From: Deltaproteobacteria bacterium
Lineage (GTDB): Bacteria; Desulfobacterota; Binatia; Binatales; Binataceae
Assembly: GCA_021780755.1 (NCBI GenBank)
Contig: JAJXYF010000035.1
Span: 186,001-250,000, forward strand
Direction: 5' to 3'
Length of the DNA: 64,000 bases
Both the position numbers and the translations under genes were made by a program. This document shows, one piece after another, positions 52,001 through 60,401 of the stretch (position 1 is the first letter of the stretch; every line of letters begins with the position of its first letter). Under the pieces are notes generated by a model that ran no database searches, had not been told where the DNA came from, and saw only the letters and a list, made by a program, of their open reading frames with translations.

Positions 52001-52380
52001 TTCTCGGCGGCGGCAAAACGCTGCAACCGGTGCTCTACGCGCTCGCGGCCGAACGCGTCCTGGGCGAGCCGATCGAGGCCGGCCGCCTCTACTACTGCAC
52101 GGCAGCCGGCGGCTACGAGGAGCGCGTCGTCACCATCGACGCCGCCGCGCGCGCCGCGATCGCCGACTTCACCGCGATCATCGGACAGGCGCTCGCCGAG
52201 GGCTTTCTGCCTGCCGCGCCGGGCGCGCGCGAATGCGAATACTGCGACTACCGGCGCGTTTGCGGCCCGTATGAGCATATTCGGGTAAAGTACAAAACCT
52301 CTGAAGATAGTAAGTCCTCGGCGAAAAGCGAGGCCTGGCGCCGGCTCGATAATCTGCGCCGCCTGCGCGAGATGCCATGA
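49066..52380 (+). CDS. addB: AddB-like helicase-nuclease subunit
   Basis: 1104 residues. Subunit of the AddAB complex that resects double-strand breaks for recombination. Inactivated-helicase body with YVASADDIRGMDFDVTMVPG near 585. C-terminal RecB-type nuclease with RGALFHEVQFE (~830), LRVTDHKTGRV (catalytic D-x-K, ~965) and LQPVLYALAA. Cysteines of the iron-sulfur staple: ACPYRFF (first, ~805) and CEYCDYRRVC (last three, ~1055). All four are present. The start ATG is 146 nt after the MOSC gene. The stop overlaps addA by 4 nt. Confidence 0.88.
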   Translation: MPPNDTITICRAAQATDRIRAARDFLAAVPRDSEALVIANNPAAADDLVRGLTLERGATLGIHRLTLDQLIFTLATARMGELGVLPATNSSTVAIAARAVFSLRARGEKSYFDSVIAYPGFAEALAATRRELSLNRLGPPELDRLDGAGASLAAILRQFDRELADANLIDRASLIDHAVAAVRAPSAPHLAAIPTLLLDVPLENLCERDLVAALTARAPRFLATVAAGDERSLGLLAQALDVDAAAFDAAPAAAPDASSLTRLHEFLFADVAPPEHPLDDTVTVFSAAGEMQECVEIARRIQAEAAAGIAFDRIAIVLHGPSRYASYLEEALDRAGVPAYFARGAARPEPGGRALLALLACAAENLSARRFAEYLSLAQMPDAAAPGISASDFIAPTGEFAGGFRDDAQTTAAAHPLDDRDSHLDDAVDHAARAPWRWEKLLVEAAVIGSRDRWDRRLAGLEAELCLRRDALDRDDDAQAAALDRQLADLGHLRGLALPIIDALAALPADATWAEWLAHLRALATLAIRDRDEIMGELADLDLLGPIGPVTLDEVRLALADRLGRLAAPPPRRRYGAVYVASADDIRGMDFDVTMVPGLVERVFPRKLVEDPILPDAVRRRLSPTLPLQAERVTGERLALRLAIGAAARRTVLSYPRVDLDQGRPRVPSFYALEIFRAAEGRLPGFDELARRAAGDRPARLGWPAPERPEEAIDDAEFDLAVLDKLIDADPATTVGAAHYLLSANPHLGRALRARARRWLRRWTSNDGLVDPDPDERAALARHQLDARSYSPTALQNFAACPYRFFLQAIHRLSPREEIEHIEVIDPLTRGALFHEVQFEILTALRESGRLPVTPETLDAAHATLDTTLAEVAGRYHDELAPAIERVWLDGIDSIRADLREWLRRTAADSTRWRPERFELGFGLVDRSQADPASVTEPIELEIGLKLRGSIDLVERGADNSLRVTDHKTGRVRANRDVVLGGGKTLQPVLYALAAERVLGEPIEAGRLYYCTAAGGYEERVVTIDAAARAAIADFTAIIGQALAEGFLPAAPGARECEYCDYRRVCGPYEHIRVKYKTSEDSKSSAKSEAWRRLDNLRRLREMP

Positions 52381-55300
52381 GCGCCGGCCTCCGCCCATCC
52401 GGCTCCGCGCCATCGGCGCCCGCCGACCAGCGCGTCCGCGATCGCATCCGGACCGATCTCGAAACCACGCTGATTATCGAGGCCGCCGCCGGCACCGGCA
52501 AAACCACCGCGCTGGTCAGCCGCATCGTCGCCGTGATCGCGAGCGGCCGCAGCACGCTCGAGCGCGTGGTCGCCGTCACCTTCACCGAAAAGGCGGCCGG
52601 CGAACTCAAGCTGCGGCTGCGGGCCGAAATCGAACGCGCCCGGCATCACGATCCCGACCCCGCCGCCCGCGAGCACCTGACCGCGTCGCTGGAAAAACTC
52701 GAAGAGGCGCGCATCGGCACGATCCATTCGTTTTGCGCCGACCTGCTGCGCGAACGCCCGGTCGAGGCCGCCGTCGATCCGATGTTCGAGGTCGCCGCCG
52801 AGGACGCCACCTCCGCCATCTTCAGCGCCGCCTTCGATCGCTGGTTCGAGCGGGCGCTGGCCGCTCCGGGCGAGGGCCTGCGCCGCATCCTGCGCCGCCC
52901 CGACGTCACCGATCGCGAGGGGCCGCGGCCGCTGCTGCGCGCCGCCGCGCAGGAACTCCTCGAATGGCGCGACTTCGATACTCCCTGGCAGTACGCGCCC
53001 TTCGATCGCGATCGCGAGATCGACGCGCTGGTGGACGAGATCGACGCGATCGGCGCGATGGCCACCGAGGGCGACCCCGACGACTGGCTACGCAAGGCGC
53101 TCGAACTGCTACGCCGACCGATCAGCGAGGCGACGCGGCTGGAGGCGGTCCGCGATCGCGACTACGACGCGCTGGAGGCGGCGCTGCTGCGGCTGGTGCG
53201 CGGCGACGATCGCCATTGGCGATGGCGGGGCGCGGGCCCACGCTACGGCGATCTCGCGCGCGCCGAGGTCTTCGCGCGGCGCGACGCGCTGCGCGCCCGG
53301 CTCAACGCATTTCGCGATCGCGCGGGCGCCAACCTCGCCCCGCTCCTGCGCGAGGAGCTGTGGCCGGTGGTCGATTACTACCGCGAACTCAAACAGCGCG
53401 CCGGGCGTCTTGATTTTCTTGACCTCCTGCTGACGGCGCGCAACCTGGTGCGCGACCACGCCGCCGTCCGCACCGAACTCCAGGCGCGCTTCACCCATAT
53501 CTTCGTTGACGAGTTCCAGGACACCGACCCGCTCCAGGCCGAAATCCTGCTCCTGCTGGCTGCTGCCGACCCGGCCGCGACCAACTGGCTCGAAGTCCGC
53601 CCGCATCCCGGCAAGCTCTTTATCGTCGGCGACCCCAAGCAGTCGATTTATCGGTTTCGGCGCGCCGACGTCGCCCTCTACCAGGAAATCAAACGCCGCC
53701 TGCTGGAGCGCGGCGCGGCGCTCGAGCATCTCTCGGTCAGCTTCCGCGCGACCCCCGAAATCCAATCGATGGTGAATGCGGCGTTCGCACCCGCGATGGC
53801 CGCCGATTCGCCGACCCAACCCGGTTACGTCGCGCTCGAGCCGTTCCGCCCGGCCCACGCGGAGCAGCCCGCGATCGTCGCGCTGCCCGTGCCCAGCCCC
53901 TACAGTCAGTATGGTCGTATTACAAATTGGAGTATCGAGGATTCGCTGCCCGACGCCATCGCCGCGTTCGTGAAATGGCTGGTCGAGGAAAGCGGATGGA
54001 CGGTAACCGAACGCGAGGCGCCCGATCGGCGCGTGCCGATTCGTCCGCGCCACGTCTGCATTCTGTTTCGCCGACTGAGCGCCTATGGCCGCGACGTCAC
54101 CCGCAACTACGTCCGCGCGCTCGAAGCGCGCCACGTGCCGCACGTGCTGGTACGGGGCGGCTCTTTTCACATGCGCGAGGAAGTCGAGACGATGCGCAAC
54201 GCGCTCGCCGCGATCGAGCGGCCCGACGACGAACTCGCGATGTTCGCGACGCTGCATGGCGCGCTGTTCGCAATCGCCGACGGCACCCTGCTGCGCTTTC
54301 GCGAAACCTGCCGCAGCCTTAATCCGTTTCACCACCTCCCCGACGACCTGCCCGAGACACTTAAGGAGGTGGCCGACGCGCTCGCGATCATCGGCGGACT
54401 CCATCGCGGACGCAATCGCCGCCCGATCGCCGAAACCATCGCTCGCCTGCTGAACGCGACCCGCGCCCACGCTGCCTTCGCCATCTGGCCAACGGGAGAT
54501 CAGGCGTTGGCCAACGTGATGCGCCTGATGGACATGGCGCGCCGCTACGAAGCGATCAGCGGCGCCACCTCGATGCGCGGGTTTGTCGAGGACCTCGAAG
54601 AGCGCGCCGAACGCGAGGAGGCCGGCGAGGTGCCGGTCGTCGAAGAGGGCACCGAGGGCGTGCGCATCATGACCGTCCATCGCGCCAAGGGCCTCGAATT
54701 CCCGGTCGTCATTCTCGCCGACATCACCTGCCATGAAACCGCGGCCGAGGCGCGCCGCTACGTCGATCCGGCACGGCGGCTCTGCGCACAGCGCCTCGGC
54801 GGACAGGCCCCTGGCGAATTGCTCGATCACGCGGACGAAGAAATGCGCCGCGACGAGGAAGAAGCCGTCCGCCTGCTCTATGTCGCGGCGACGCGCGCCC
54901 GCGACCTGCTGGTCGCGCCGGTGGTCGCCGATGAGCGCCATAACGGCTGGATCGGACGGCTCAATCCCGCGCTCTATCCCGAAGCGCGCAACTCCCGCGC
55001 ACCGCTCGAACGCCAAGCGCCCGGCTGCCCCGAGTTTCGTGCCGAGATTGCCGGCACGCGTCCGGACAACGCATTTGCGCGCTCGTCCGGCGTCACGCCC
55101 GGGATGCATCGGCCGGAGGCGGGCGCGCATCGCGTAGTGTGGTGGGATTCTTCGATCCTGGCGCTCGACGCGCACGAGACCATGGGCCTGACGCAAACCC
55201 GGCTGCTCGAGGCCGACGCGCATCGGGAGCGCTCCGAGCGCGGCACTCGCGAGTACGCCGCGTGGCGGCAACGGCGCGACGATCTAATCGCGGCCGGCTG

Positions 55301-55910
55301 TGTACCGCTGATGCGCGTCGCCAGTGCCACCGAATTGTCGGCGAGCGGGGTCGGCGGCGGGGAGGCGCCCGGCGCGGCGGAAATCGAAATCGTGCGCGTG
55401 CCGCGCGCGGCCACGCGCCCGCATGGCCCGCGCTTCGGCACGCTGGTGCATGCGATGCTCGCGCAGGTCGCGCTGACCGCGTCTGAAGACGCGGTCAGCG
55501 CGACCGCGCGATTCTGCGGGCGCATTTTCAATGCGCCCGCAGAGGAAGTCGCGGCGGCGGCCGCGACGGTCGCCGCCGCGCTGGCGTCGCCGCTGATGCG
55601 GCGCGCCGCGGCGGCGGCCGTCGTCCGCCGCGAGGCCCCGATGCAGATGGCGCTGCCGGCGGCAGGGCCATCTGCATCCGCGAGCGCCCCGGCGAGGTCG
55701 GCGATACCCTCGACACTCGTCGAGGGTATCGCCGACCTCGCCTTCCTCGAACAGCGCGACGGCGCCCCGCAATGGATCGTCATTGACTTCAAGACCGACT
55801 TCGATCTCGACCGCCGCATGGCCGAATATCGCATTCAGCTCGGTCTCTATATGCGCGCGATCAGCCAGGCGACCGGGCTGCCCGCGTCCGGCTATCTGCT
55901 CCTTATCTGA
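52377..55910 (+). CDS. addA: AddA-like UvrD-family helicase-nuclease subunit
   Basis: 1177 residues; ATG overlaps the addB stop by 4 nt. Helicase motifs: IIEAAAGTGKTTALVSRI (Walker A ~40), VAVTFTEKAAGEL (Ia), FVDEFQDTDPLQ (II ~378), VGDPKQSIYRFRRAD (III), MTVHRAKGLEFPVV (V ~765) and LLYVAATRARDLL (VI ~838). The C-terminal nuclease has RFGTLVHAMLA (~1018), VEGIADLAFL and WIVIDFKTDFD (catalytic D-x-K ~1135) and QLGLYMRAI. Four long perfect inverted repeats lie within codons ~1030-1122. They keep the frame but add Ala/Ser/Pro-rich linkers not needed in the family. Confidence 0.9.
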   Translation: MSAGLRPSGSAPSAPADQRVRDRIRTDLETTLIIEAAAGTGKTTALVSRIVAVIASGRSTLERVVAVTFTEKAAGELKLRLRAEIERARHHDPDPAAREHLTASLEKLEEARIGTIHSFCADLLRERPVEAAVDPMFEVAAEDATSAIFSAAFDRWFERALAAPGEGLRRILRRPDVTDREGPRPLLRAAAQELLEWRDFDTPWQYAPFDRDREIDALVDEIDAIGAMATEGDPDDWLRKALELLRRPISEATRLEAVRDRDYDALEAALLRLVRGDDRHWRWRGAGPRYGDLARAEVFARRDALRARLNAFRDRAGANLAPLLREELWPVVDYYRELKQRAGRLDFLDLLLTARNLVRDHAAVRTELQARFTHIFVDEFQDTDPLQAEILLLLAAADPAATNWLEVRPHPGKLFIVGDPKQSIYRFRRADVALYQEIKRRLLERGAALEHLSVSFRATPEIQSMVNAAFAPAMAADSPTQPGYVALEPFRPAHAEQPAIVALPVPSPYSQYGRITNWSIEDSLPDAIAAFVKWLVEESGWTVTEREAPDRRVPIRPRHVCILFRRLSAYGRDVTRNYVRALEARHVPHVLVRGGSFHMREEVETMRNALAAIERPDDELAMFATLHGALFAIADGTLLRFRETCRSLNPFHHLPDDLPETLKEVADALAIIGGLHRGRNRRPIAETIARLLNATRAHAAFAIWPTGDQALANVMRLMDMARRYEAISGATSMRGFVEDLEERAEREEAGEVPVVEEGTEGVRIMTVHRAKGLEFPVVILADITCHETAAEARRYVDPARRLCAQRLGGQAPGELLDHADEEMRRDEEEAVRLLYVAATRARDLLVAPVVADERHNGWIGRLNPALYPEARNSRAPLERQAPGCPEFRAEIAGTRPDNAFARSSGVTPGMHRPEAGAHRVVWWDSSILALDAHETMGLTQTRLLEADAHRERSERGTREYAAWRQRRDDLIAAGCVPLMRVASATELSASGVGGGEAPGAAEIEIVRVPRAATRPHGPRFGTLVHAMLAQVALTASEDAVSATARFCGRIFNAPAEEVAAAAATVAAALASPLMRRAAAAAVVRREAPMQMALPAAGPSASASAPARSAIPSTLVEGIADLAFLEQRDGAPQWIVIDFKTDFDLDRRMAEYRIQLGLYMRAISQATGLPASGYLLLI
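55466..55742 (+). repeat. Four perfect inverted repeats inside addA
   Basis: (1) 18-bp stem 55466-55483/55488-55505, loop TGAA. (2) 14-bp stem 55513-55526/55530-55543, loop TTC. (3) 12-bp stem 55640-55651/55667-55678 with an inner 5-bp stem CTGCC/GGCAG. (4) 24-bp stem 55691-55714/55719-55742, loop ACTC. All arms are exact. In (3) and (4) one arm encodes conserved protein (MQMALP; VEGIADLA) and the other is its reverse copy in an inserted linker. Confidence 0.93.
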
Positions 55911-56025
55911 TTTCGATTCCGCTTCGAGTCGCGCCGCATCGACGCACTCGGCCGCACCCGCTACTATCGGCGATACGAGGTTATCCGTTCCCCGCGTTGA
56001 CCTCGCGCCACAGGAGGATGCGCGC

Positions 56026-56925
56026 TTGTCGTCGGCCGTCAATGATACCCTGCTCGTGATCGGTTACGGCTCTTTGCTGAGCGGCTATGGGATGCTCGCC
56101 GAGCGGCGCGGTGGCAGGAGCCGGCTGGTGGCCCGCGACGCCTTTCCGGTGCGCCTGCTCAACGCCCGCCGCGGTCTGGCCAAGCCCTCGAGCCACGGCC
56201 ATTACCTCGCGATGGATCTCGAACCGATCGATCCGGCGCTACCGATATCGGCCCGCGCCGTTGACGCCTCCGACGCCGGTATCGGCGCACTCGGCCTGGT
56301 CTTCGATCGCCAATGGGCGCCGCTCATCTCGCGCCGCGAGGAGTACGACGAGCACAAGTTCCTCGAACTGATTGCAATGGCCGATCGCGCCGGTCATCCG
56401 CTCGGCGAATTTCTGCTCGCGATCGCTCGCCGCACCAACTGGAACCTGCTCGCCTATCGTCGTGCCCTGTACGAGCTTCTCGGCTATACGTCGGAGGGCT
56501 ACATTTTTCATCCGATTCCGCTCGCCGACGGCCGCGTTGCCGTCGCCGCCATCGGATCGGGCTTCGAAGGCAGTGGCGACACCGCCGTGCGCTCCAAGCG
56601 CAACGAGTACGGAATGGACCGTCTCTTGACGCTCGCCGAAGCGCTGCGCGTCGAGACCTTCGACCTCGACCGCGACGGCCAGGTCGGCTACTACGTCGAA
56701 TGTCTGCTCGGCGGCCTCCACGGGCTCGAAATCGCGGACCTCTTCCGCGACCTCGACAACGATCTCGCCCGCGCGCTGCATCCGCGCTTCCACCATGTTG
56801 TGCCCGGCGAGCGCGAACGCTTCATGCGCGCGACTTCGCTCGACGAACCGCGCTATCGCGGGGCGTTCGGCGACGCTCCGCACGCCCGGCTCCGCACCTT
56901 CCTTGATGCCGCCGGCAAGCCCTAG
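56026..56925 (+). CDS. Gamma-glutamylcyclotransferase-like fold protein
   Basis: 299 residues from TTG 56026, chosen because AGGAGG (56012-56017) is 8 nt upstream; the open frame before it belongs to the addA 3' region and has no site. TLLVIGYGSLLSGYGMLAER at the N-terminus is the YGSL substrate-loop of GGCT enzymes. LVFDRQWAPLISRREEYDEH and the following helices are compatible, and the ~150-residue C-terminal extension is not. Activity (5-oxoproline formation) is only suggested by the loop. It is 115 nt after addA and 12 nt before the PTPS-family gene. Confidence 0.62.
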   Translation: MSSAVNDTLLVIGYGSLLSGYGMLAERRGGRSRLVARDAFPVRLLNARRGLAKPSSHGHYLAMDLEPIDPALPISARAVDASDAGIGALGLVFDRQWAPLISRREEYDEHKFLELIAMADRAGHPLGEFLLAIARRTNWNLLAYRRALYELLGYTSEGYIFHPIPLADGRVAVAAIGSGFEGSGDTAVRSKRNEYGMDRLLTLAEALRVETFDLDRDGQVGYYVECLLGGLHGLEIADLFRDLDNDLARALHPRFHHVVPGERERFMRATSLDEPRYRGAFGDAPHARLRTFLDAAGKP

Positions 56926-56937
56926 AGGGATCCCACC

Positions 56938-57435
56938 GTGAAACCTGGCTTTTCGATTCACGTCACCAAGGAGAACCTCAAGTTCTCCGCTGCCCATTTC
57001 ATCGCCTATCCCGGCTTTCGCGAACCTTTACATGGCCATAATTATCAAGTCGGAGTCCGTGTCGAGGGCCGCCTCGCCGATATCGGCTACGTCCTCGACT
57101 TCGGCCTCATCAAAAAACTCACCAAGGAGATTGCCGATCGCCTCGACGAGCGCACCATCATACCCGCCGACAGCGATTGCCTCTCGATCGAGCGCACCGG
57201 CAGCGAGCTTTCCGTGCTCTACGGCCATGATCGCTTCGTCTTTCCGGTCAGCGATGTCGCCATTTTGCCGATCGCCCACAGTTCTGCCGAGGAACTTGCG
57301 CGGTACATCTGGAGCGAGCTGCGCGACGCTTTGCAGGCGCAAAACGCGCTCTCCGACGTCATTTCGCTGGAGATTTCGGTCGCCGAGGGCCCGGGCCAGG
57401 CGGCCATTTATCACGAAAATATCGCGAAAATTTGA
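56938..57435 (+). CDS. 6-pyruvoyl-tetrahydropterin synthase-family protein
   Basis: 165 residues from a GTG. LKFSAAHFIAYPG supplies the first zinc His, and EPLHGHNYQVGVRVEG the second and third (HGH). DFGLIKKLTKEIADRLDE and a late ISVAEGPGQAAIYH complete the T-fold. In QueD and PTPS a catalytic Cys stands four residues before HGH; here that position is Arg (REPLHGH). So either another residue acts as nucleophile or the reaction differs. A queuosine or pterin pathway role cannot be assumed. It follows the GGCT-like gene by 12 nt. Confidence 0.8.
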   Translation: MKPGFSIHVTKENLKFSAAHFIAYPGFREPLHGHNYQVGVRVEGRLADIGYVLDFGLIKKLTKEIADRLDERTIIPADSDCLSIERTGSELSVLYGHDRFVFPVSDVAILPIAHSSAEELARYIWSELRDALQAQNALSDVISLEISVAEGPGQAAIYHENIAKI

Positions 57436-57600
57436 CCCTCCGCTCTATCGCGTTTTCAATTATCGTTTTCTGTCCTTTTTTGTTCCCTGAGATACTGAAT
57501 TGTCCTCTTGACCTGGAACCCTCCGTTCGCTCTTCAGTTTTTCTCTTGTTTCCTACTGTAGGAACGTGACAAGATTCTGTCTCTACCCGTACGTCTCTGA

Positions 57601-58665
57601 ATGTACTCAGCGGGGGACATTTTGACCGCAGTATCCGAGCCTCATCGCGCCGACGCAGCCTTCCGATCGCCGGTGGAACGCTCCCTCATCGGCGATCATC
57701 CGACTATCGTGAAGCTGCGTGCTCTGGTCGATCGGGTCGCGGCCACCGACGCGACTGTGCTAATTACAGGTGAGAGTGGCAGTGGAAAGGAAGTCGTAGC
57801 GCATGCGATCCATTCGCTGTCCGCGCGGAACCGCCGCAACTTCGTGGCCGTCAACTGCGCCGCCATCCCCCACGAACTGCTCGAATCCGAAATGTTCGGC
57901 CACGAACGTGGCGCCTTTACCGGCGCCTCCACCCCGCGGCATGGACTCTTCGCCACCGCAGACGGCGGCACCATCTTTCTTGACGAAATCGGTGAGATGC
58001 CGTTACAGCTCCAGGCCAAGCTCCTGCGGGTGCTGGAGGACGGCATCGTTCGCCCGGTTGGGTCCGATCGCTCCACCCGGATCGACGCGCGCGTCATCGC
58101 GGCGAGCAACAACGACCTCGTCGCCGCCGTCAAGCGCAACGCGTTTCGCGAGGACCTCTTCTACCGCCTGCAAGTCGTTCCCATCGTCATCCCGCCGCTG
58201 CGCGAGCGGCGCTCCGACATCCCGCTGCTGGTCGAATACTTCCTTGACCGGATGCGCGAGCGACTGCCCGGCCGCGACTGGACCGTCACCCGCGAGGCGA
58301 TGGTCAACCTGTGGTCCTACGATTGGCCGGGCAACGTCCGCGAACTGGTCAACATGGTCGAGCGCCTGGTGATCATGTGCGAGGATTCGATTATCGATAT
58401 CGAGTTGCTGCCGTCTAATCTGGTCAACGGCGGCCGGATGGCCGAGGCGCGCATCCCGGCCACGCTGGGCGAAAACGGCGTCAATCTGAACCTGCTGGTG
58501 CGCGAACTCGAGGGCCGCATGATCAATCAGGCGCTTACGCAGACCAGCGGCAACAAACAGGCCGCCGCCAAACTGCTCGGCCTCAAACGCACGACCTTTG
58601 CCGCGAAACTGCGCCGATGCGGCGTTATCGCACCGTCAGCCTCCAATGAAGCGGACGACTCCTGA
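57601..58665 (+). CDS. Sigma-54-dependent activator without receiver domain
   Basis: 354 residues. AAA+ domain with [15 protein letters not shown] (Walker A ~58), [15 protein letters not shown] (the GAFTGA loop that contacts sigma-54, ~101), [14 protein letters not shown] (Walker B), FREDLFYRL and [16 protein letters not shown]-terminal Fis-type HTH with [24 protein letters not shown] (~317). The N-terminal ~28 residues hold no receiver, PAS or GAF domain. Activates sigma-54 promoters. A stand-alone receiver protein is encoded 7 nt downstream. Confidence 0.9.
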   Translation: MYSAGDILTAVSEPHRADAAFRSPVERSLIGDHPTIVKLRALVDRVAATDATVLITGESGSGKEVVAHAIHSLSARNRRNFVAVNCAAIPHELLESEMFGHERGAFTGASTPRHGLFATADGGTIFLDEIGEMPLQLQAKLLRVLEDGIVRPVGSDRSTRIDARVIAASNNDLVAAVKRNAFREDLFYRLQVVPIVIPPLRERRSDIPLLVEYFLDRMRERLPGRDWTVTREAMVNLWSYDWPGNVRELVNMVERLVIMCEDSIIDIELLPSNLVNGGRMAEARIPATLGENGVNLNLLVRELEGRMINQALTQTSGNKQAAAKLLGLKRTTFAAKLRRCGVIAPSASNEADDS

Positions 58666-58672
58666 GGAAAAT

Positions 58673-59125
58673 ATGGAACTAGCCGAGAAGGTGCCGCAAA
58701 TAATGGTGGTGGACGACGATCCCGACACGGTCTCGATCCTCTCGCGCCATCTTCAGCGCGAAGGCTTCGACGCCGTCGAAGCGATCTCGGGCGTCGAATG
58801 TCTGCGGCTCGTGCAGGAGCATCGCGTTGACGTCATCCTGCTCGACCTGATGATGCCCGAGATGGACGGCTTCCAGGTTTGCCGTATGCTCAAAGAGAAC
58901 CCTGCCACCGCCGAGATTCCCATCATCATGATCACCGCGCGCGACGATCTGGACGCCCGCGCCGAAGGGATGCGCCTCGGGGTGAGCGATTTTCTCGCCA
59001 AGCCGGTGTTCCGCCGCCAGCTCGCTAACCGTATCCGGGCGCAGCTCGAAGCGATCGCCGCCGCCCACGCGACCGAGGCCGCTCTGAGCAACCTCGAACA
59101 GACCCATCGCGAGGACGAGAAGTAG
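58673..59125 (+). CDS. Stand-alone response-regulator receiver protein
   Basis: 150 residues from ATG 58673, with GAGGAA close upstream. CheY-like receiver: IMVVDDDPDTV (acidic pocket), VDVILLDLMMPEMDGF (phospho-acceptor Asp ~57), IIMITARDD and DFLAKPVFRRQL (Lys). A short helical C-terminus, AHATEAALSNLEQTHREDEK, follows, with no DNA-binding domain. It is 7 nt after the sigma-54 activator, so both are co-transcribed and the receiver may gate the activator in trans. Confidence 0.9.
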   Translation: MELAEKVPQIMVVDDDPDTVSILSRHLQREGFDAVEAISGVECLRLVQEHRVDVILLDLMMPEMDGFQVCRMLKENPATAEIPIIMITARDDLDARAEGMRLGVSDFLAKPVFRRQLANRIRAQLEAIAAAHATEAALSNLEQTHREDEK

Positions 59126-59280
59126 CGCCCTGGCGGCACGCGGCCGATACGCTCGCGTCAGTTCATTGGCCGGTTCCGTTCGCGTGGGGCCGCGCCGGCG
59201 TCAGTCCGATGGGCGCCGATTCGCGCCCTGAAACGATCGCGTCAATTGGCCCGCGCCGCCTGAGCGCGGACTGACCCTGA

Positions 59281-59466
59281 CTACTCGACGACCTTCAACG
59301 CCTTCGACGGGCATGCCGCCACCACCGCGCGCACCTTGCTGTCGTCGGCCGCGCTCGGGTCGATCACGAACTTGCCCGCCTCGACTTTGAAGACCTGCGG
59401 CAGCGTCTTCACGCAGTTCGCCGAATGGATACAAACGTCCTTATCCCACGTCACTTGTAACGCCAT
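59281..59466 (-). CDS. Small ferredoxin-like iron-sulfur protein (Fer4_19-like)
   Basis: 61 residues from ATG 59466, which has AGGAGG about 9 nt upstream; the open frame runs further but lacks a site. CIHSANCVKTLPQVF and a later AACPSKALKV give three or four cysteine ligands in the short divergent 4Fe-4S mono-cluster pattern. Probable electron carrier; its partner is unknown. It is a single gene, convergent with the receiver gene. Confidence 0.75.
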   Translation of the reverse strand: MALQVTWDKDVCIHSANCVKTLPQVFKVEAGKFVIDPSAADDSKVRAVVAACPSKALKVVE

Positions 59467-59716
59467 CGTCGTCCCTCCTGCCGGCATGTCTATTAGCATT
59501 CCGACCGTCCTCAATTAAACCGCTCGCCTACGATCTTCGAAGCGCGCCCCGTTCGCACCTTGGCGCGCCTGATTCGGGGCCGACCCCGGAATCGATACGC
59601 GTCCACGCGCCGCACCGCGTGTTGCCGTTACCGTTGCCGAAGTGGCCGCCTTCTGATTCATTGGATAGGTACGACCCGCGCGAGAGACCGGCTGCACCTG
59701 CAAGGAGGAATCCGTG

Positions 59717-60073
59717 ATGGACGGAGAGGCCACTGGGCCACAGAGCAAACCGATCGCGGCTCTGACCTATCTGCTGGGCTTCGTTACAGGCATCATCTTC
59801 CTGTACCTCGAACCCTACGATAAGGACGAGTTCGTGCGCTTCCATGCGCGGCAATCGATCGTCTATTCGATCGCCTGCTTCGTCATCAACATTATCCTGA
59901 GCGTGTTCGTCGCCGTGCTGCCCGGCGCGCTCGGCGGTCTCATCCGCTTTCTGCAGAGCGTGATTAATCTGGGCTTCGCGATCTTCTGGGTCTATCTGAT
60001 GTACAAGGCGTACAAAGGCGAGCGCTATCGCATCCCGGAACTCGCCGACTGGGCCGACAGCATGGGCTTTTAA
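59717..60073 (+). CDS. DUF4870/Tic20-like small membrane protein
   Basis: 118 residues from ATG 59717, with AGGAGG 9 nt upstream; GTG 59714 is also possible. About three membrane segments: IAALTYLLGFVTGIIFLYL, SIACFVINIILSVFVAVLP and FAIFWVYLMYKAYKG. The FVRFHARQSI motif between segments is typical of the family. Function unknown; the family is widespread in bacterial membranes. Repeat copy 6 begins just after it. Confidence 0.82.
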   Translation: MDGEATGPQSKPIAALTYLLGFVTGIIFLYLEPYDKDEFVRFHARQSIVYSIACFVINIILSVFVAVLPGALGGLIRFLQSVINLGFAIFWVYLMYKAYKGERYRIPELADWADSMGF

Positions 60074-60080
60074 TGATTGA

Positions 60081-60363
60081 TGCTTCTTTCAGTGATTGAC
60101 GCTCGCGATGAGCGGCCCAACCGTCTTGACTTTATTTTCAGGACTGCTCGATCCCGCTATCCTCGCCCTTATGTCGGGAGCCGCTCGTTGAACGACCCCG
60201 TCATCTTGCACAGCCCTCTTTGCAGGGCGAAGCCCGCATCCTTACAAAATGGGAAGTCTGAAACCTCCACGAGGTTTCAGCAGAATATAAGTTTCGAGTT
60301 CCCCAACCGCTAAATGGCGCGCGTAGGACCACGCGAGATCCTTCACTTCGTTCAGGATGACGC
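60081..60363 (+). repeat. Dispersed intergenic repeat, copy 6
   Basis: It contains TTCAGTGATTGACGCTCGCG, ACTGCTCGATCCCGCTATC, GCAGGGCGAAGCCCGCATCC, a 10-bp stem CTGAAACCTC/GAGGTTTCAG (60258-60267, 60271-60280) and, at 60332-60362, the 31-nt module identical to 42260-42290. The fullest version on the right side. Confidence 0.8.
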
Positions 60364-60401
60364 TGCGGCGTTCTTCAACAACTCGCCACACCTCCGCGGC
60401 G

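Noticed and set aside
53109-55271. 720-codon open frame on the minus strand opposite addA
   Set aside because: It is antisense to a clearly conserved helicase; its sequence has no family features. Long shadow frames are expected in GC-rich genes.
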